Of a DNA stretch of 64,000 nucleotides, positions 51,105 through 61,743 are shown piece by piece; the first letter of the stretch is position 1, and each line of letters starts with the position of its first letter. Where the stretch lies: assembly GCA_017165825.1 (NCBI GenBank), contig CM029369.1, forward strand, positions 784,102-848,101. Direction: 5' to 3'. The translations under genes and the position numbers were made by a program. This stretch comes from Hepsetus odoe. Its lineage: Eukaryota; Chordata; Actinopteri; Characiformes; Hepsetidae. A model generated the notes under the pieces. The model searched no databases. It was not told the DNA's origin and saw only the letters and a list, made by a program, of their open reading frames with translations.

Positions 51105-51283
51105 GGTGGTCTATTGGTGAGGGAGTTGCCCCAGATAGGAAGATTGTGGGTTTGATTTCCACACCAGTAGGCCCTGAGGTACCTTTGAGCAAGGTACGGT
51201 CCCCGTCACTGCTCTCCGGGGTGCTTTGACCGGAGCAACCGATCCGAGGCCAACTCCCTAACCACTAGGCCACCGCTGCCCCA
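51099..51283. mobile_element. SINE-A copy (plus) joined to an inverted SINE-A head (minus)
   Basis: 51099-51228 is a second plus-strand SINE-A (GGGCAGCGGTGGTCTATTGG, GTGGGTTTGATTTCC, AGGTACGGTCCCCGTCACTG, GGGGTGCTTTGA). From about 51233 the minus-strand head returns (GATCCGAGGCCAACTCCCTA, ACCACTAGGCCACCGCTGCCCC). The result is a palindrome-like SINE with two heads facing outward. Confidence 0.84.
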
Positions 51284-51289
51284 AACCTT

Positions 51290-51361
51290 TATGATGGCCA
51301 GGAAAGGAACCCAGGTCAACTGCTTGGCAGGCAGCCACGCTCACCACTGTACCACCAACGC
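51290..51361 (-). pseudogene. tRNA-Gly(GCC) pseudogene
   Basis: 72 nt on the minus strand: GCGTTGGTGGTACAGTGGTG, then the anticodon arm CTGCCTGCCAAGCAG with GCC in the loop, variable region and T arm. The T loop reads GGTTCCTTTCC instead of GGTTCGATTCC, and the 3' acceptor strand CCATCAT no longer pairs well with GCGTTGG, so it cannot be a normal tRNA. The D and anticodon arms are well preserved. Confidence 0.85.
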
Positions 51362-51764
51362 TTGTATGTTGGAGCAGATTATTTCTTTCTCCAGTTTTTG
51401 GACTTTCCTTCTCTTTGGTGGAGAATAATCTCTGTCTCATCGGTTCATAAATCTTTTTGTGGCTCTTTGTACTTTTTGGTGTTGTTTTCTGATGAGTTTA
51501 TTTATTTATAGTTATATTTCTGTTTTTCTTCAAACACAGGTTTATTATTCCTCTACTCCTGCCCCGTGGAGGTTCTTCATGATGCCTCTGACTTTTGTTT
51601 TGGTTCTTTTTCTTTCTACCGCTTTCATATTTTTTTATCAGTTGTTTTCCTTAACTAGCTGGTCTGTTGCTCAGTTCACCAGTGGTTTCCTCCATTTTCA
51701 GTGCTTTCCAAATTTTCGGACTCTGCCCAATGTTTGTGAAATCTTTTAAATGTATTGTTTCTCT
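51362..51764. other. Unassigned T-rich stretch
   Basis: A 96-aa plus-strand ORF (51459-51749) is rich in Phe/Leu because of T-rich sequence. No credible domain. Confidence 0.4.
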
Positions 51765-52022
51765 TTTCTTTTTCTTCTTCTTATTTTATTTTTCATTTGG
51801 CTGCTGCTGTTTAGGGGTTACCACAGTGGATCATCTGTCTCCATTTCTTCCTGTCCTCTGTGTCTTCCTCCTTCAAACCAACCACTTGCATGTCCTCTCT
51901 CACCACATCCATAAACCTCCTCTTTGGTCTTCCTCTTCTCCTCTTTCCTGGCAGCTCCATCTTCAACATCCTCCTCCTGGTATACTCCTCATCTCTCCTC
52001 TGGACACGTCCAAACCAACACA
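51765..52022 (-). mobile_element. RTE-like LINE 3' end, minus strand
   Basis: CTTTTTCTTCTTCTTATTTT (tail), GGCTGCTGCTGTTTAGGGGT, CCACAGTGGATCATCTGTCT, TGTCCTCTCTCACCACATCC, ATAAACCTCCTCTTTGGTCT and TTTCCTGGCAGCTCCATCTT. The minus strand is open for 70 aa (51811-52023) reading MELPGKRRRGRPKRRFMDVV, REDMQVVGLKEEDTEDRKKW and RQMIHCGNP, the best-preserved C-terminus of this LINE family here. Confidence 0.92.
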
Positions 52023-52175
52023 TGTTTCTCTTTTCTTTCTTGTTTCTTGTTTCTGAGTTTCAAAATTTCCCCCATTGACGTCTCTCTGGTCTTCATGTTG
52101 GTTTTCCCATTAACAATAAACTCTTCATGGGTTAAATTCAAAGCAAACAAACAAAGAAACAAAGAATAAAATCAA

Positions 52176-52318
52176 CCCCTCGTATTCTAATCCTTTTGGT
52201 CACTTAAAAAAGGAAATAAAAGCAGAAAATCTGCACCTTTTGATCTCAAAGCCAAATGTCTTCAATGCAGACACAAAGGCGTTGGTCTTGTTGTTCCAAT
52301 ACTTTTGGAGCGGTCTGT
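52176..52318 (-). mobile_element. Tc1-like transposon end fragment, minus strand
   Basis: AATCCTTTTGGTCACTTAAA, AAGCAGAAAATCTGCACCTT, AAATGTCTTCAATGCAGACA and the terminal TTGTTCCAATACTTTTGGAG with CGGTCTGTA resemble the right end of a fish Tc1-like family. The matching left end is not in this region. 52318-52319 is the TA side. Confidence 0.62.
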
Positions 52319-53019
52319 ATTCATAAGTACAGGCTTTTCTATAGCTGAAGGAAAACTCACGGGCAGTGGAGGGACTCATAATCCCTTTGGCCAAACGCAA
52401 AAGTGTCCCTTAAGATCACTGGTTCTCGATCAATCAGAAGACACAAGTCTTGCGTTCTCTCTGTTGTGGTCGACACCTGAAGATGAAGCGCATACCTGGG
52501 ACAGTGTGTGTGCTGCCAGGCCTACGACCAAGATATACCTCCCAAGTGTGTAAAGTGTGTGTGTATGTGTGTAAGACAACACCCCGATGTCATCACGGTT
52601 GACTCCAGATGGCCCTGGCCCATTGTTTTAGTGGGCGCATGTCATCCCTCTGGCAGCCATTACAGCACAGAAAACTAAATACATCAGAGACAAACGAGCT
52701 TTTAGTTTTGGTGAAACTGCATAAAAAGGTAACAAACACCAGCTGCCATCATGAAACCTTCTTGTGGTTTCTTAGATATTCACTCATGTGGAACATCTAT
52801 AAAGCTGACGTGATCCTCCAACCTGGTTCTGGATGCCTCTCGCTTGTGTGAAAATGTTTCTCCCACCAGGAGTGCATTTTGGAGATGATGGGAGGGCAAA
52901 TTTGTTGGGGACCTAAAAAGCAGGTTCTCAGCTGGAGCCAAATAATGCATTATTCCAACAGGAACCGGAAAAGACATCAGTGAACATGTCCTTCACAGTG
53001 TTTACACCTCCGCTGTAGA
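52319..53019. other. Unassigned stretch
   Basis: Mixed composition, no repeat recognised. ORFs (80-82 aa) lack motifs. GTGTGTGTATGTGTGT at 52556-52571 is a short GT run. Confidence 0.4.
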
Positions 53020-53590
53020 GAGTGTCGCTTCCGTTGGATACTTTCCTTGTTCCATTTGATGTAACAGGTCTTTCACTGTTCCTCGTCAAGCTCTTAGGGA
53101 TGGTTACCTTTTTTGAGACTTGGTTCCTCTGGGTAGTTCTTCCTCATGATCCTAAGAAGTTGGTTCTTCTCCCTGGCCCTGGTCATGCTTCATTTGTGTA
53201 TTGGTTCCACTCAGTTGTCATTCCTCATGTGGTTAGGCAGTCTAGCCTTCTGAATATTTAGAGGTTTGGTTCTTCTCAGTTCTGTACCTTCATACTATTT
53301 GGGGATTTTTGTATTTTGAGGCTTTGTTCCTCTCACTGTTTCTTGATCATTATCTAGGAGAGGTTCTCCTTTCAAATCTTCCTTCCTCTCAGTGTTTCTT
53401 ATTCATATTCTTAGGACATTTGTCCTCTCTGTGGTATTGGTCATGCTACAGTTGTGTCTTGGTTTCCCTCATTGGTTCTCCTTCATGTTTTTTGGGAAGA
53501 TGATCTTTTTTGAGTCTTGGTTCCTCTCAGTCATGCTTTTTTATGCTGTTAAGGAGTTTCTCCATTTTGGCATTTTCACAAACCAATTAC
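53020..53590 (+). repeat. Strongly degenerate tandem repeat, ~80-90 bp
   Basis: The motif TTTTGAGTCTTGGTTCCTCT, CAGT, then CTTCCTCATG or a relative, CT(A/G)TTAGG recurs at about 53105, 53160, 53200, 53265, 53320, 53390, 53450 and 53505, with 50-90 bp spacing. The 64-79-aa ORFs are hydrophobic only because of T-rich units. Confidence 0.65.
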
Positions 53591-53639
53591 ACTTTAGTTT
53601 CTTTTAATTAGCTAGGCATAATGAGGCTACTAAGAGTCT

Positions 53640-53925
53640 TCATTCATGCATCCATCATCCAGTATCTGAACTGATTGTCTATCCAAACTCTTTTAAGGCA
53701 AAAGGTAAACACCGGACAGGTCAGCAGTCCATCACAGGACCAACAGTTCAGTCTATCATCTGTTGTATGTTTTGACTGTGGGAGGAAACCAGAGCTTCTG
53801 AAGTAAACCCACAGAGATACATGGAGAAGATGTTCACTCCACACAGAAAGACTCATAGTGGGAATCGAACCCACAACCTTCTCACTGGGAGGAGAGATCC
53901 CCAACCCCGTCAACACCTATCTAAA
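53640..53925 (-). mobile_element. Dispersed tRNA-like repeat of fish type, minus strand
   Basis: CATCCATCATCCAGTATCTG, GGTCAGCAGTCCATCACAGG, TGACTGTGGGAGGAAACCAG, TGTTCACTCCACACAGAAAG, GTGGGAATCGAACCCACAAC (reverse complement of a box B) are the blocks of a very common fish retroposon with a (GGATG)n-like tail. Family name unknown to me. Confidence 0.7.
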
Positions 53926-54842
53926 CTAAAGAAGTGTTCAAATATTTAGACAATTTTAGAAATGGAAAAAATCAGCAAAATGCTTTATGGCACATTTTGA
54001 AAAAACAATTTTTACTTTACCAAATTAAACAAAGCCATTTTTGACAGCACTGCTATGGGTTTTAAATGGCTGAATGCAGTTAAAAGCTGTCCACAAGCAC
54101 AGTTGTGCCTAATTTTATGCTGAACTCAGTTTGGGAGAGAAGTGTGGGGAAGGTCATGGAGGAGCAGAAGACAGCCGCAACACCAGACGGCAGCAAACGG
54201 CTAACAGACCAGAAAAGGGGTATCGATCCAGGCCCAAGAGACGTGTGAGGAGCGGATTATTAGACACGTCTTAACATTTAAAAAGTCTGAAGGCTTGGCA
54301 CTCCCCTTCCCGACATGTTCCAATCTGCCCTTCTTTTTTCTGTCATCTTTTCTCTTGCCTTTATTTTTGAGCTCTTATCTGATTCTTATCCTGTCAAAGC
54401 GCAGACTGAAAAGACTAAGGAACGCTCTTGGGCTGCTGTCGTTTTTTTACCTGCCGCTCTTTAATGGGGTGCACCTGAGAGAGTGTGTGCTGAAGGGGCT
54501 GACATGGAAATAGGTACTTTAACTGTTCCACCTGTAGGTAATGACAGAACACACAGAACCAAAACACTGCTTGTCAGAGACTTCCTGAAGACTCGCCTTC
54601 TGAAGAGTCACTCGTTCCACAGAATTAGGCCACAGTCGTTTAAAACCTTAAAATATCAGAGAAGCGAAAAGTGGCCAACAAGGACGTGTAAGGTTACAAT
54701 ATTGAGCCAACAAAAGCAGAACATTAAAGAGAAAAACTGATGAATCAGGAGATTCCTCACAAATGTAATTGCTGAAGCCTTTTGATTAAAAAAGTAGAAT
54801 AGTCTTTCAAATCAGTTTAATTTAATCTGAAAAATGTTTATT
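53926..54842. other. Unassigned stretch
   Basis: A 72-aa ORF (54295-54513) has a hydrophobic stretch (FFFLSSFLLPLFLSSYLILI), the 85-aa ORF following it is basic. Neither is recognised and both are at chance length. Confidence 0.4.
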
Positions 54843-55190
54843 CAGTCCAGTCTCTGTACCTGAGCAGTTCTCCAGATCTTCCTGAAGGACAGTGTTGTTG
54901 TCTCTCATGTTCAGTCCAGTCTCTGTACCTGAGCAGTTTGATAGTTCTGTGTTGGTTAATCCACACAGTGATCTACGTCTGAACCTTCAAGGAGAACAAA
55001 ATGTGTAACTTAAGACATGAAGCAGTGAAGAACCAGGAGCAGATGATTCCAGATGATCAGGTGATTCATTTACTGCTGATGCTGATCCCATTTCTTTCAT
55101 TTAATCAGTATAAGATAAGATAATGCAGAAAATCTGACAGGCATTAAATAGTCAGTTTGCACCAACAAAGTGATTTTTGATCAAAATGTA
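54843..55190 (+). repeat. Dispersed 68-bp-unit repeat, copy 3, uninterrupted
   Basis: One and a half units (CAGTCCAGTCTCTGTACCTG, AGCAGTTCTCCAGATCTTCC, TGAAGGACAGTGTTGTTG) then GTTTGATAGTTCTGTGTTGG, TTAATCCACACAGTGATCTA, GTAACTTAAGACATGAAGCA, GATTCCAGATGATCAGGTGA. It represents the state of the 33.3-34.1 kb copy before SINE insertion. Confidence 0.92.
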
Positions 55191-55855
55191 AAGAAATGAG
55201 GGACTCCAGACTCACAGTGCTGTATTTGGAAATTACACTACTAGTTACTAAAAATGTTCTTTCTTCAGGAGAGAAATGTAAATATAATTTAAAATATATA
55301 ATTTAAAAACACCAAAATACACAAATAATTTTACCTTCAAAACGTTTGCATCTTTATGTTTTTTCCTGGAATGAAACATGATGGAAGCCCCCCCACTAAG
55401 TTTACCCCCCCTACGGATTTAGAACAAACTTTAAAGAAAATCAGGCTTTATAATTGATGCAGTTTTTGTTTTTATAGTCATGTACAATTCTGTTAAATGC
55501 AACTTTTCAAAAATTCAATAAAGATATTTTCCAAACATTGTTGAGAAACCTCCTTTCTCGTTCCTCTTTCGGCCCTGATCCAGAACTATCCTGCAAACTG
55601 CAAGGTATGCAGCACAAAGCAGTAAACTGTTAGCGAGGTTAAGAGTGAATCGAGCTTGTTTGTGGTGTATTCACATGTAGCAGCAGCAGCGAAAGACCCA
55701 GAAGAAGAATGTCAGGAATGATCCCGGAGCCGAGAGCGGCAGGTCCGTGCAGAACCCCTGAACTTTAGTGTGAGGTAGCAGATATAGCCCCAGGCTTTCG
55801 CTCTACAAAGCCCTGCAACACCTATTACTGATTAGCCTACAATATCTTGCTCACC
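55191..55855. other. Unassigned stretch
   Basis: AT-rich to 55550, then mixed. No feature. Confidence 0.4.
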
Positions 55856-55882
55856 CACCCACACACACACACACACACACAT
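55856..55882. repeat. (CA)n microsatellite
   Basis: CCCACC then pure CA run. Confidence 0.95.
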
Positions 55883-56640
55883 TTATGCATACACACACAG
55901 TAATCCCCAAGAAATCATCATTATGAAGAATCTGAGTCATCATGAATGACATTTCTAGAATGCACATGCCTCAAAATGCCTCTTAGATTTAATTTGCTGT
56001 GTAATCAGATTGCTGCATTCGTTACAAAATGAATTAATGAAGATTCAAATTCAACTTGTCAGATTAAAAGTTAAGACTCCATTGAACTTCTCAATCCTTG
56101 TTTGGAAATATTCGGTGGCTCACCAGCCCGTCTCCATCGTTGTAGGCTGAAGCGGTGATGTTTGAAGGCCGGATTTTATAGCTGCCAATGAGTAACTCAT
56201 CCCTTTGATGTTGAGTTTGGGTGTCGGTTTGGTAGAAAATGGTAGGAGACACCCCCAGAGATGTTGGAAGGACAGGTTGGTCTTCTTTTCTGTTTGGCCT
56301 CTGAGCTGCAAAGTTGGCAGGTTTGGCTTGTTTGACGTTTCAGTGACTGAAAGAGAGCAGCTGTGAACTGTGTCCTTTCAGAGCTTGTTTATCCTGGAGA
56401 GACAGGAAAAAAGACAGCACTTATCTTGACATACATGATTGCAGAATCACTTTAATTGCCTTTTAACCATCAAATGATGGTTGATGATAAACTGATCATC
56501 ACCTTTTCAAGCATTTAGGAAATACTTCCCAGGTTTGAACTCTGTAGAAGTGTCTAAGGCTTCACACTTAGAATAACCACAGTTGACTCTCTGCACCACT
56601 TCTGGACTCCTGCTTTGGTCCAAATCCTTGAGTCTTTGCT
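55883..56640. other. Unassigned stretch, candidate conserved non-coding DNA
   Basis: 55910-56095 (for example ATGACATTTCTAGAATGCAC, TTAGATTTAATTTGCTGTGT, GAATTAATGAAGATTCAAAT) has the AT-rich, non-repetitive look of vertebrate developmental enhancers, but this is an impression only. Confidence 0.4.
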
Positions 56641-58050
56641 GCTCTACACCTTGTCCCATCTCTCAGAGACTCCTCAGACTCCTCAGTGGTGTGAAGGAAT
56701 CCTCAAAAACTCCTTAGACTCTGGAGTGTAAGGGCCCAATGGTGCCTCCTGCTCAGTAGAATCAATGGCTCCTTATGGTGCTTTTCCACTGACAGCAGGA
56801 CCTGAGCCGCACCTGAACCACCCCGTGTTGGTATACAGTTTCACATCCAGCTTTGATCTTGCTTTCATGTGTCATTGTTCCATTGTTTCCTTGTTTCACT
56901 GGCGGTGCTTTAAACTGGTTGTTTTCTCTTTAACCCAGCTCTGTGACTGCTGTTTATGTGATGTTCTAATGTTAATCAGTTTGTCGAGCTTCTCCACTAG
57001 AACAAAAAAAGCCATTTTTCTAGCTTCCCTTTTTCTGTATTTTGACCCGTCAGATGGGAGTGATACCCCACTGTGGGTGGAGATGTCACACTTTTAATCT
57101 TCCCAGCTATCATGTCCTGCTTTGATGCGTGCTGGTGGAAAAGCCCCAACGGTTCAATCATAGAGTCAACGGCTTGTTTTTTTCTTTAACCATTATTTAA
57201 TGTGGGAAGATAAGAACAGCTAAAAAAAAAATTTGATCAGGATGCTAAGACACTTTTGCTCCTCAGGCTTAGTAAGAGGAAGTGTTCCTCAGGCTCAGAC
57301 AGGTAAGTGGACCCTCACACTTGACAAGAACAATGGCTCCTCAGTTTAGTCAATGTCTCCTCAGGCTTGAGGGGGTCAATGACTCATCAGACTCAGTAGG
57401 ATCAATGATCAGACTCAGCTGTGTCAAAAGCTCTTCAGACTCAGTAGTGTCAATGCTTCCTCGGGCTTCTTACGGTCAGTGGATCCTAAAGTTTAAAGGG
57501 TTCAGTGGCCCCTCAGACTTAAACAGGACAATGAACCCTCTGGAACTTGTCTTAATGAACTACATGGCCTGCAGGTGCAGGTGATTCTGGGGTGTGTCTA
57601 GATCTCCTTTGGCTTGTTTAACAATGTAAAACTGCTCTCTGTCACTGGCAACCAGTGGAAAAGTGTTGAAATAAGTCTCTTAATGAATCATCTTCAAGAA
57701 ACATCTTCAGACTCAGTAAGGTCAAATGATCCTCCTGCTCAGGTCAATAGACCTTCAAAGCCAGGTTGAATTGGGTACAAAAATCCTGTTTAGTCATTAA
57801 CTCAACCAAGTGGCCCCAATGAGTCCGAAGAAGCTTTTACACCCCTGAGAGGGAGAGACTGTTGATCCTACTGATTTTAAGTGACCATTGACCATACTGA
57901 GTTCCACAAACTCTCAATAACTTGATCACAGACTAACTGTCCACATTTGGGTCAAAGGCTACTCAGGATCTTATGGATCAGAGATCAGAGACTCATTAAT
58001 GTCAACAGCTTTGTAGTAGTGTCAATGTAGCGTTCCTTTACTTACAAAGC
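56641..58050 (+). repeat. Degenerate minisatellite, CCTCAGACTCAGTAGGGTCA unit
   Basis: Variants of CCTCAGACTCAGTAGTGTCA plus ATGGCT recur irregularly (56665-56770, 57240-57545, 57700-57760, 57955-58035). 56780-57200 between them holds no clear units. The ORFs at 56765-57097 and 57282-57584 are not recognised. Confidence 0.7.
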
Positions 58051-58189
58051 ACATACTGGCTTAGCAAGGCCTTCGAACCATCTCTACTCGACTCATCTAA
58101 TTTGGAAGCAGCTTTTAGTCAATAAGCACCAAAACTAAACTGTCAGCAGCAGTTAGAGAAGTAGAATCCTTATTTTCAAGCATCAGCGC

Positions 58190-58705
58190 TGAACTCATTC
58201 TTATTTGTAATAGTAACCGACAGGGGGATGGACGAAGCGAGACAGGAGTCTCCGTGGACGATGATGTTTCTGATGATATTGTGATCTGCAGTGAGAGTAG
58301 GGAGCAGCTTGAGGAGAACCTGGAGAGATGGAGATCTGCTCTAGAGAGGAGAGGAATGAAAGTGAGTAGGACAAAGACAGAATACATGAGTATGAATGAA
58401 AGGGAGGACAGTAGAGTGGTGAGGATGGAGGGAGCAGAGATGGTGAAGGGGGAGGAGTTTAAATGCTCGTGGGTGGACAGTGTGGACGAGAAGAAGAGAG
58501 TGCAGGCAGGTTGGAATGGTGATCTGTGACAGACGGGGACCAGCAAGAGTGAAAGGAAATGTTTGCAGGATGGTAGTGAGACCAGCTATAGAGATAGTGG
58601 CACTTACAAAAAGACAGGATGCGGAGCTGGACGTGTCAGAGTTAAAGATGCTGAGATTTGCGTTGGGAGGGACGATGATGGATAGGATTAGGATAGTCTC
58701 TTAAA
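58190..58705 (+). mobile_element. RTE-like LINE coding fragment
   Basis: The frame 58254-58529 (91 aa) reads DDIVICSESREQLEENLERW, RSALERRGMKVSRTKTEYMS, MEGAEMVKGEEFKCSW and KKRVQAGWNGDL. It is the end of the reverse transcriptase and the region after it, with the RT Asp-Asp pair (..DDIV..) at residues 17-18. A second frame (58480-58704) continues with CDRRGPARVKGNVCRMVVRP and ELDVSELKMLRFALGGTMMD, after a frameshift near 58510. The part after 58705 (GHVQRR...) is missing. Complementary in coverage to the C-terminal copy at 51765-52022. Confidence 0.9.
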
Positions 58706-58724
58706 CTGCTCTGGTACAGGGACT

Positions 58725-58815
58725 GTACTGAATAAAAGAGAGACAAAAACGTTGTCCTTCAGGAAGATCTGGAGAAGTGCTCCTCAACAACACATTAAAA
58801 CTAGAAGATCTGGAT
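58725..58815 (-). repeat. Dispersed 68-bp-unit repeat, copy 4, inverted
   Basis: ACTGAATAAAAGAGAGACAA, GTTGTCCTTCAGGAAGATCT, GGAGAAGTGCTCCTCAACAA and CACATTAAA are the reverse complement of the left edge and first unit at 33345-33420. It adjoins the end of an RTE-like fragment. Confidence 0.85.
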
Positions 58816-59426
58816 TGTTGGAAGTAAAACATGAAGAAATGAGGGGCTCAAGGCTGCATGTAAAGGTGATTGTGATGCTGAGTAGCACGTAGGACAAAAA
58901 TAAAGCTTCTCTTGAAAGCTGTGGGGCAGGAAGACTTTGGGAATGTCTTCTCTCTCTTTTCTGAGCTCCTACTCAACCTTTACCCTCCACTTCCATCAAT
59001 AAGCCACTCTGTGATTTCATACTGGCCAGCCGTACACTGCGGTTTGTGGCCTGTGTCGCTGAAAGAAAAAATAAAAAAGTAGAAGTAATGTTGGGGAAAA
59101 GAAAAAACCAGCAGGGCTGAAGATTAAAGGCAAAGGTCGCTTGTACGTTTGGTGTTATTAATGGTGGAATTACTAATTATACTCTTTAGAAGTTTGGAAG
59201 GGTTGGTTGATGATGCAGCGATTTAGCTCATTTGCTGGAGATAACTTTGATCAAAGCTGCTGGTCGGGAACGGCCGAGAGGAGGGAATGTGGACGGTATG
59301 GACAAAGACGCCGGACGTCCAGGCCTGTACTTTTGAGTGGGTGTTTAAGGACCCGACGGCCTGAGTTCCAACCTCTGCAGAAAAACAGATTGATGGAAAA
59401 ATATGTGCATGAAGTCTGATAAAGAA
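58816..59426. other. Unassigned stretch
   Basis: No repeat or gene recognised. The 70-aa ORF 59207-59419 has no motif. Confidence 0.4.
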
Positions 59427-59490
59427 CTTTCTTTCTTTCTTTCTTTTTTTCTTTCTTTCTTTCTTTCTTTCTTTCTTTCGTTCTTTCTTT
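59427..59490. repeat. (TTTC)n microsatellite
   Basis: About 15 TTTC units with one TTTTTTTC interruption and one TTCG. It produces the FFLS or KKER runs in flanking ORFs. Confidence 0.96.
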
Positions 59491-59984
59491 TCAAACCCCC
59501 TCCTTTAAGCACATTCCTGTATTTTAGGGCAATCATGGGTGAAATTGTCCAAAAATCTGTTAAAGTCTCCCCCGAACAAGACAAAGGAAACTATTTTGGC
59601 ATTTTTCTTGCTCCTCGGCTGATAAAATAGTGCCCCCACATTCTCCCCATCACGGAGGATTAATGGGTGCAGTTACAGATGTTATTAAGAGCAGCCCAAC
59701 ACCTGGTTCACACGGAGGGCTGCTGTGTTTTATCCGAACTGTACTCCGTCTCAGTTCCCTACCAGATCCCAGTGTGGCGATTAAAACGTCAGCTTTACAA
59801 ATACTTGAAATTACTCCTCAAATGACTGCAAGTTTTTGTTTCTTTTTAAGTTTTAAATAATGTAGCAAAAATAATAAGCACTGTTTTGAGCACATCATGA
59901 GGATAAAAAAATATTTTTTTTAAAGGAAGATGTAACAAATAATAAATGGACCACATCACAAAACCTTTTAAATATAATACATTT
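59491..59984. other. Unassigned stretch
   Basis: 59620-59860 looks single-copy; the 76-aa ORF (59630-59860) has no domain. AT-rich after 59850. Confidence 0.4.
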
Positions 59985-60605
59985 TCCTTCTGCTCTCATC
60001 AGGCGTCTCCACAGGGGATCATGTCTTCCTGTCCTCTGCATCTTCCTCTTTCACACTGCCCCCCTGCATGTCCTCTCTCACCACGTCCATAAACCTCCTG
60101 GCAGCTCCATCCTCAACATCCTTCTCCATATATAATCTTCGTCTCTCCTCTGGACACGTCCCAACCAGCGTGATCCTGCTTCTGTCATTTTGCCTCCAAA
60201 CCGTCCATCCTGAGCTGTCTCTCTAATATACTAGTCCCTGATCCTGTCCATCCTCATCCCTCCCGACATAAATATCAGCATCTTTAACTGGGACACCTCC
60301 AGCTCCAACATTTATCTTTTCATCACCATCTCCAACCTGTGTAACACAGCTGGTCTCACTACCATCCTCAACCTGTATAACATAGCTGGTCTCACTGTCG
60401 TCTCCAACCCGTATAACACAGCTGGTCTCACTACCATTTCCAACCCATATAACACAGCTGGTTGCATTGCCATCTCCAATCCATATAACACAGCTGGTCT
60501 TACTACCGTCTCCAACCCGTATAACATAGCTGGTCTCATCACTGTCCTGTAAACCTTCCTTTTCACTGCTGCTGGTCCCTGTCTGTCACAGTTCACTCCT
60601 ATTTC
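59985..60605 (-). mobile_element. RTE-like LINE 3' part, minus strand, with internal expansion
   Basis: TCAGGCGTCTCCACAGGGGA, TGCATGTCCTCTCTCACCAC, CTGGCAGCTCCATCCTCAAC, CGTCTCTCCTCTGGACACGT, AGCATCTTTAACTGGGACAC, then six 36-bp units (60328-60545), TAAACCTTCCTTTTCACTGC and CTGTCTGTCACAG. The minus-strand 111-aa ORF (60312-60647) reads the repeats in frame as RPAVLYGLEMVV-type 12-aa units, ending in KRKVYRTVMRPAMLYGLETV at its upstream side. The frame fails outside. Confidence 0.9.
60328..60545 (-). repeat. Six-unit 36-bp tandem repeat inside the RTE-like LINE
   Basis: Units of ATCTCCAACCTGTATAACAC plus AGCTGGTCTCACTACC. The period is exactly 36 bp, so the coding frame of the LINE is kept. 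Two units occur in the 26.4-kb copy and a little over one in the 63.0-kb copy. Confidence 0.94.
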
Positions 60606-60609
60606 AAAG

Positions 60610-60768
60610 TACACACACGTGCAGCAGGGAGCAACTATTGAAAGCACCCGGGGAACAGTGAAGGGGATGGTACCTTGCTCAAGGGTACCTCAGGGCAACC
60701 TACTGTTGAGGGAATCCAACCCACAATCTTCCGATCTGGAGCCACTCCCTCACCAGTACACCGCTAGT
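60610..60768 (-). mobile_element. SINE-A fragment, minus strand
   Basis: ACACACGTGCAGCAGGGAGC, AACTATTGAAAGCACCCGGG, GAACAGTGAAGGGGATGGTA, CCTTGCTCAAGGGTACCTCA, GGGAATCCAACCCACAATCT, CCAGTACACCGCTAGTGG. It is joined directly to the RTE-like fragment. Confidence 0.87.
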
Positions 60769-61275
60769 GGAACCGCTGATTGCAGTGAGGTCAGGTACTG
60801 ATGCTGGAACATTGCTGTGAGGATTTGATTGTAGAGCATTTGTGAGGTTGGTCACCACTAGTTTGAGAAACAGAAGCAGTTTATTACACTCCACCATGTT
60901 GAGCCTTCATAATCTCCAGGCTTATTAAATCTGCAGTAACCACAGAAACTGCCGGGGGTTAGGTTTTGGAATTGTGCAATAAAAGGGCCTGCTGGTTGTT
61001 CTTATTAATAAAAATAGAACGAATAAGAGGAACAACTCTTAGACTGCAACACTTAACACCACACTGAGACACTTAACACCGCACAGCGCCTCAGACCAGC
61101 CACGTTCAGTTTCATTCATTTTCTGGGGTCGTATCCTCAACACATAATGACTTTACAAATGGTGTTCCTCAGGGCTCTGATCTTGGTCCACTTTAATTCT
61201 TTGTAAACATTTATTTCTGTTGTGATGACAATACAGAGCTCTGCGCAGGTTCAGAACTTATGTGAAGATGGCAGC
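60769..61275. other. Unassigned stretch
   Basis: CACTTAACACCACACTGAGACACTTAACACCGCAC at 61046-61083 is a local two-unit tandem (TAACACC...GACACT). 61130-61260 may be decayed LINE: CTTTACAAATGGTGTTCCTC and AGGGCTCTGATCTTGGTCCA read GVPQGSDLGP, an L2/CR1-type RT block, on the plus strand. Otherwise nothing. Confidence 0.5.
61150..61260 (+). mobile_element. Short L2/CR1-type RT relic
   Basis: NGVPQGSDLGPL is encoded at about 61157-61192, followed by TTGTAAACATTTATTTCTGT and TGATGACAATACAGAGCTCT (..DDNTELCAGS..), similar to the block B to 'ADDTQL' spacing of L2-type RTs. Very short and degenerate. Confidence 0.6.
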
Positions 61276-61535
61276 AAGTGGTTAGGGCCTAGTGGTCCGG
61301 GTGTTGACCACATGATCGGAGGATTGGGGGTTCGAACCCCTTCCCGGTGGGTTGCCCTGAGGTACCCTTGAGCAAGGTGCCGTCCCCGTCCCGCTCCTCC
61401 CTGCGATGGGGTGGAGACCTGTCCAGGGTGTGTCCCCTGTCCTTCGCCCTGTGTGAGCTGGGATGGACTCCAGCGCAACCCCGTGACCCTAATTAGGACA
61501 AGTGGCAGAAAATGACTGACTGACTGACTGACAGT
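61276..61535 (+). mobile_element. SINE-B copy, nearly full length, TGAC tail
   Basis: Head TGGTTAGGGCCTAGTGGTCC, box B GGGTTCGAACCCC, GGTTGCCCTGAGGTACCCTT, GAGCAAGGTGCCGTCCCCGT, then TCCCTGCGATGGGGTGGAGA, CCTGTCCAGGGTGTGTCCCC, CCTGTGTGAGCTGGGATGGA and CCCTAATTAGGACAAGTGGC with a (TGAC)n tail. This 'CCTAATTAGGACAAG' subtype matches the minus-strand copies at 13.7 and 42.6 kb; the 45.4-kb copy has the GTTTGGGACAA subtype. Confidence 0.92.
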
Positions 61536-61704
61536 GCGGACTGCCTCTGGAGCAGCACGGGACAAGACGTGTAGTGGCAGAAAAAACACGTTACAAATAA
61601 AATAAACTATTTTAAAGGGAGAAAAATTGGTTTGCAAGTCCTTCAAAACAACCTACTTCCTGGAGGGTTTCTCTGATTTGACATCAGTGATACATCAGTA
61701 CATC

Positions 61705-61707
61705 TTA

Positions 61708-61743
<36 letters not shown>

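Noticed and set aside
54295..54513. Small membrane protein (hydrophobic stretch in a 72-aa ORF)
   Set aside because: The hydrophobic run arises from T-rich sequence, with no recognisable family and no supporting neighbours.
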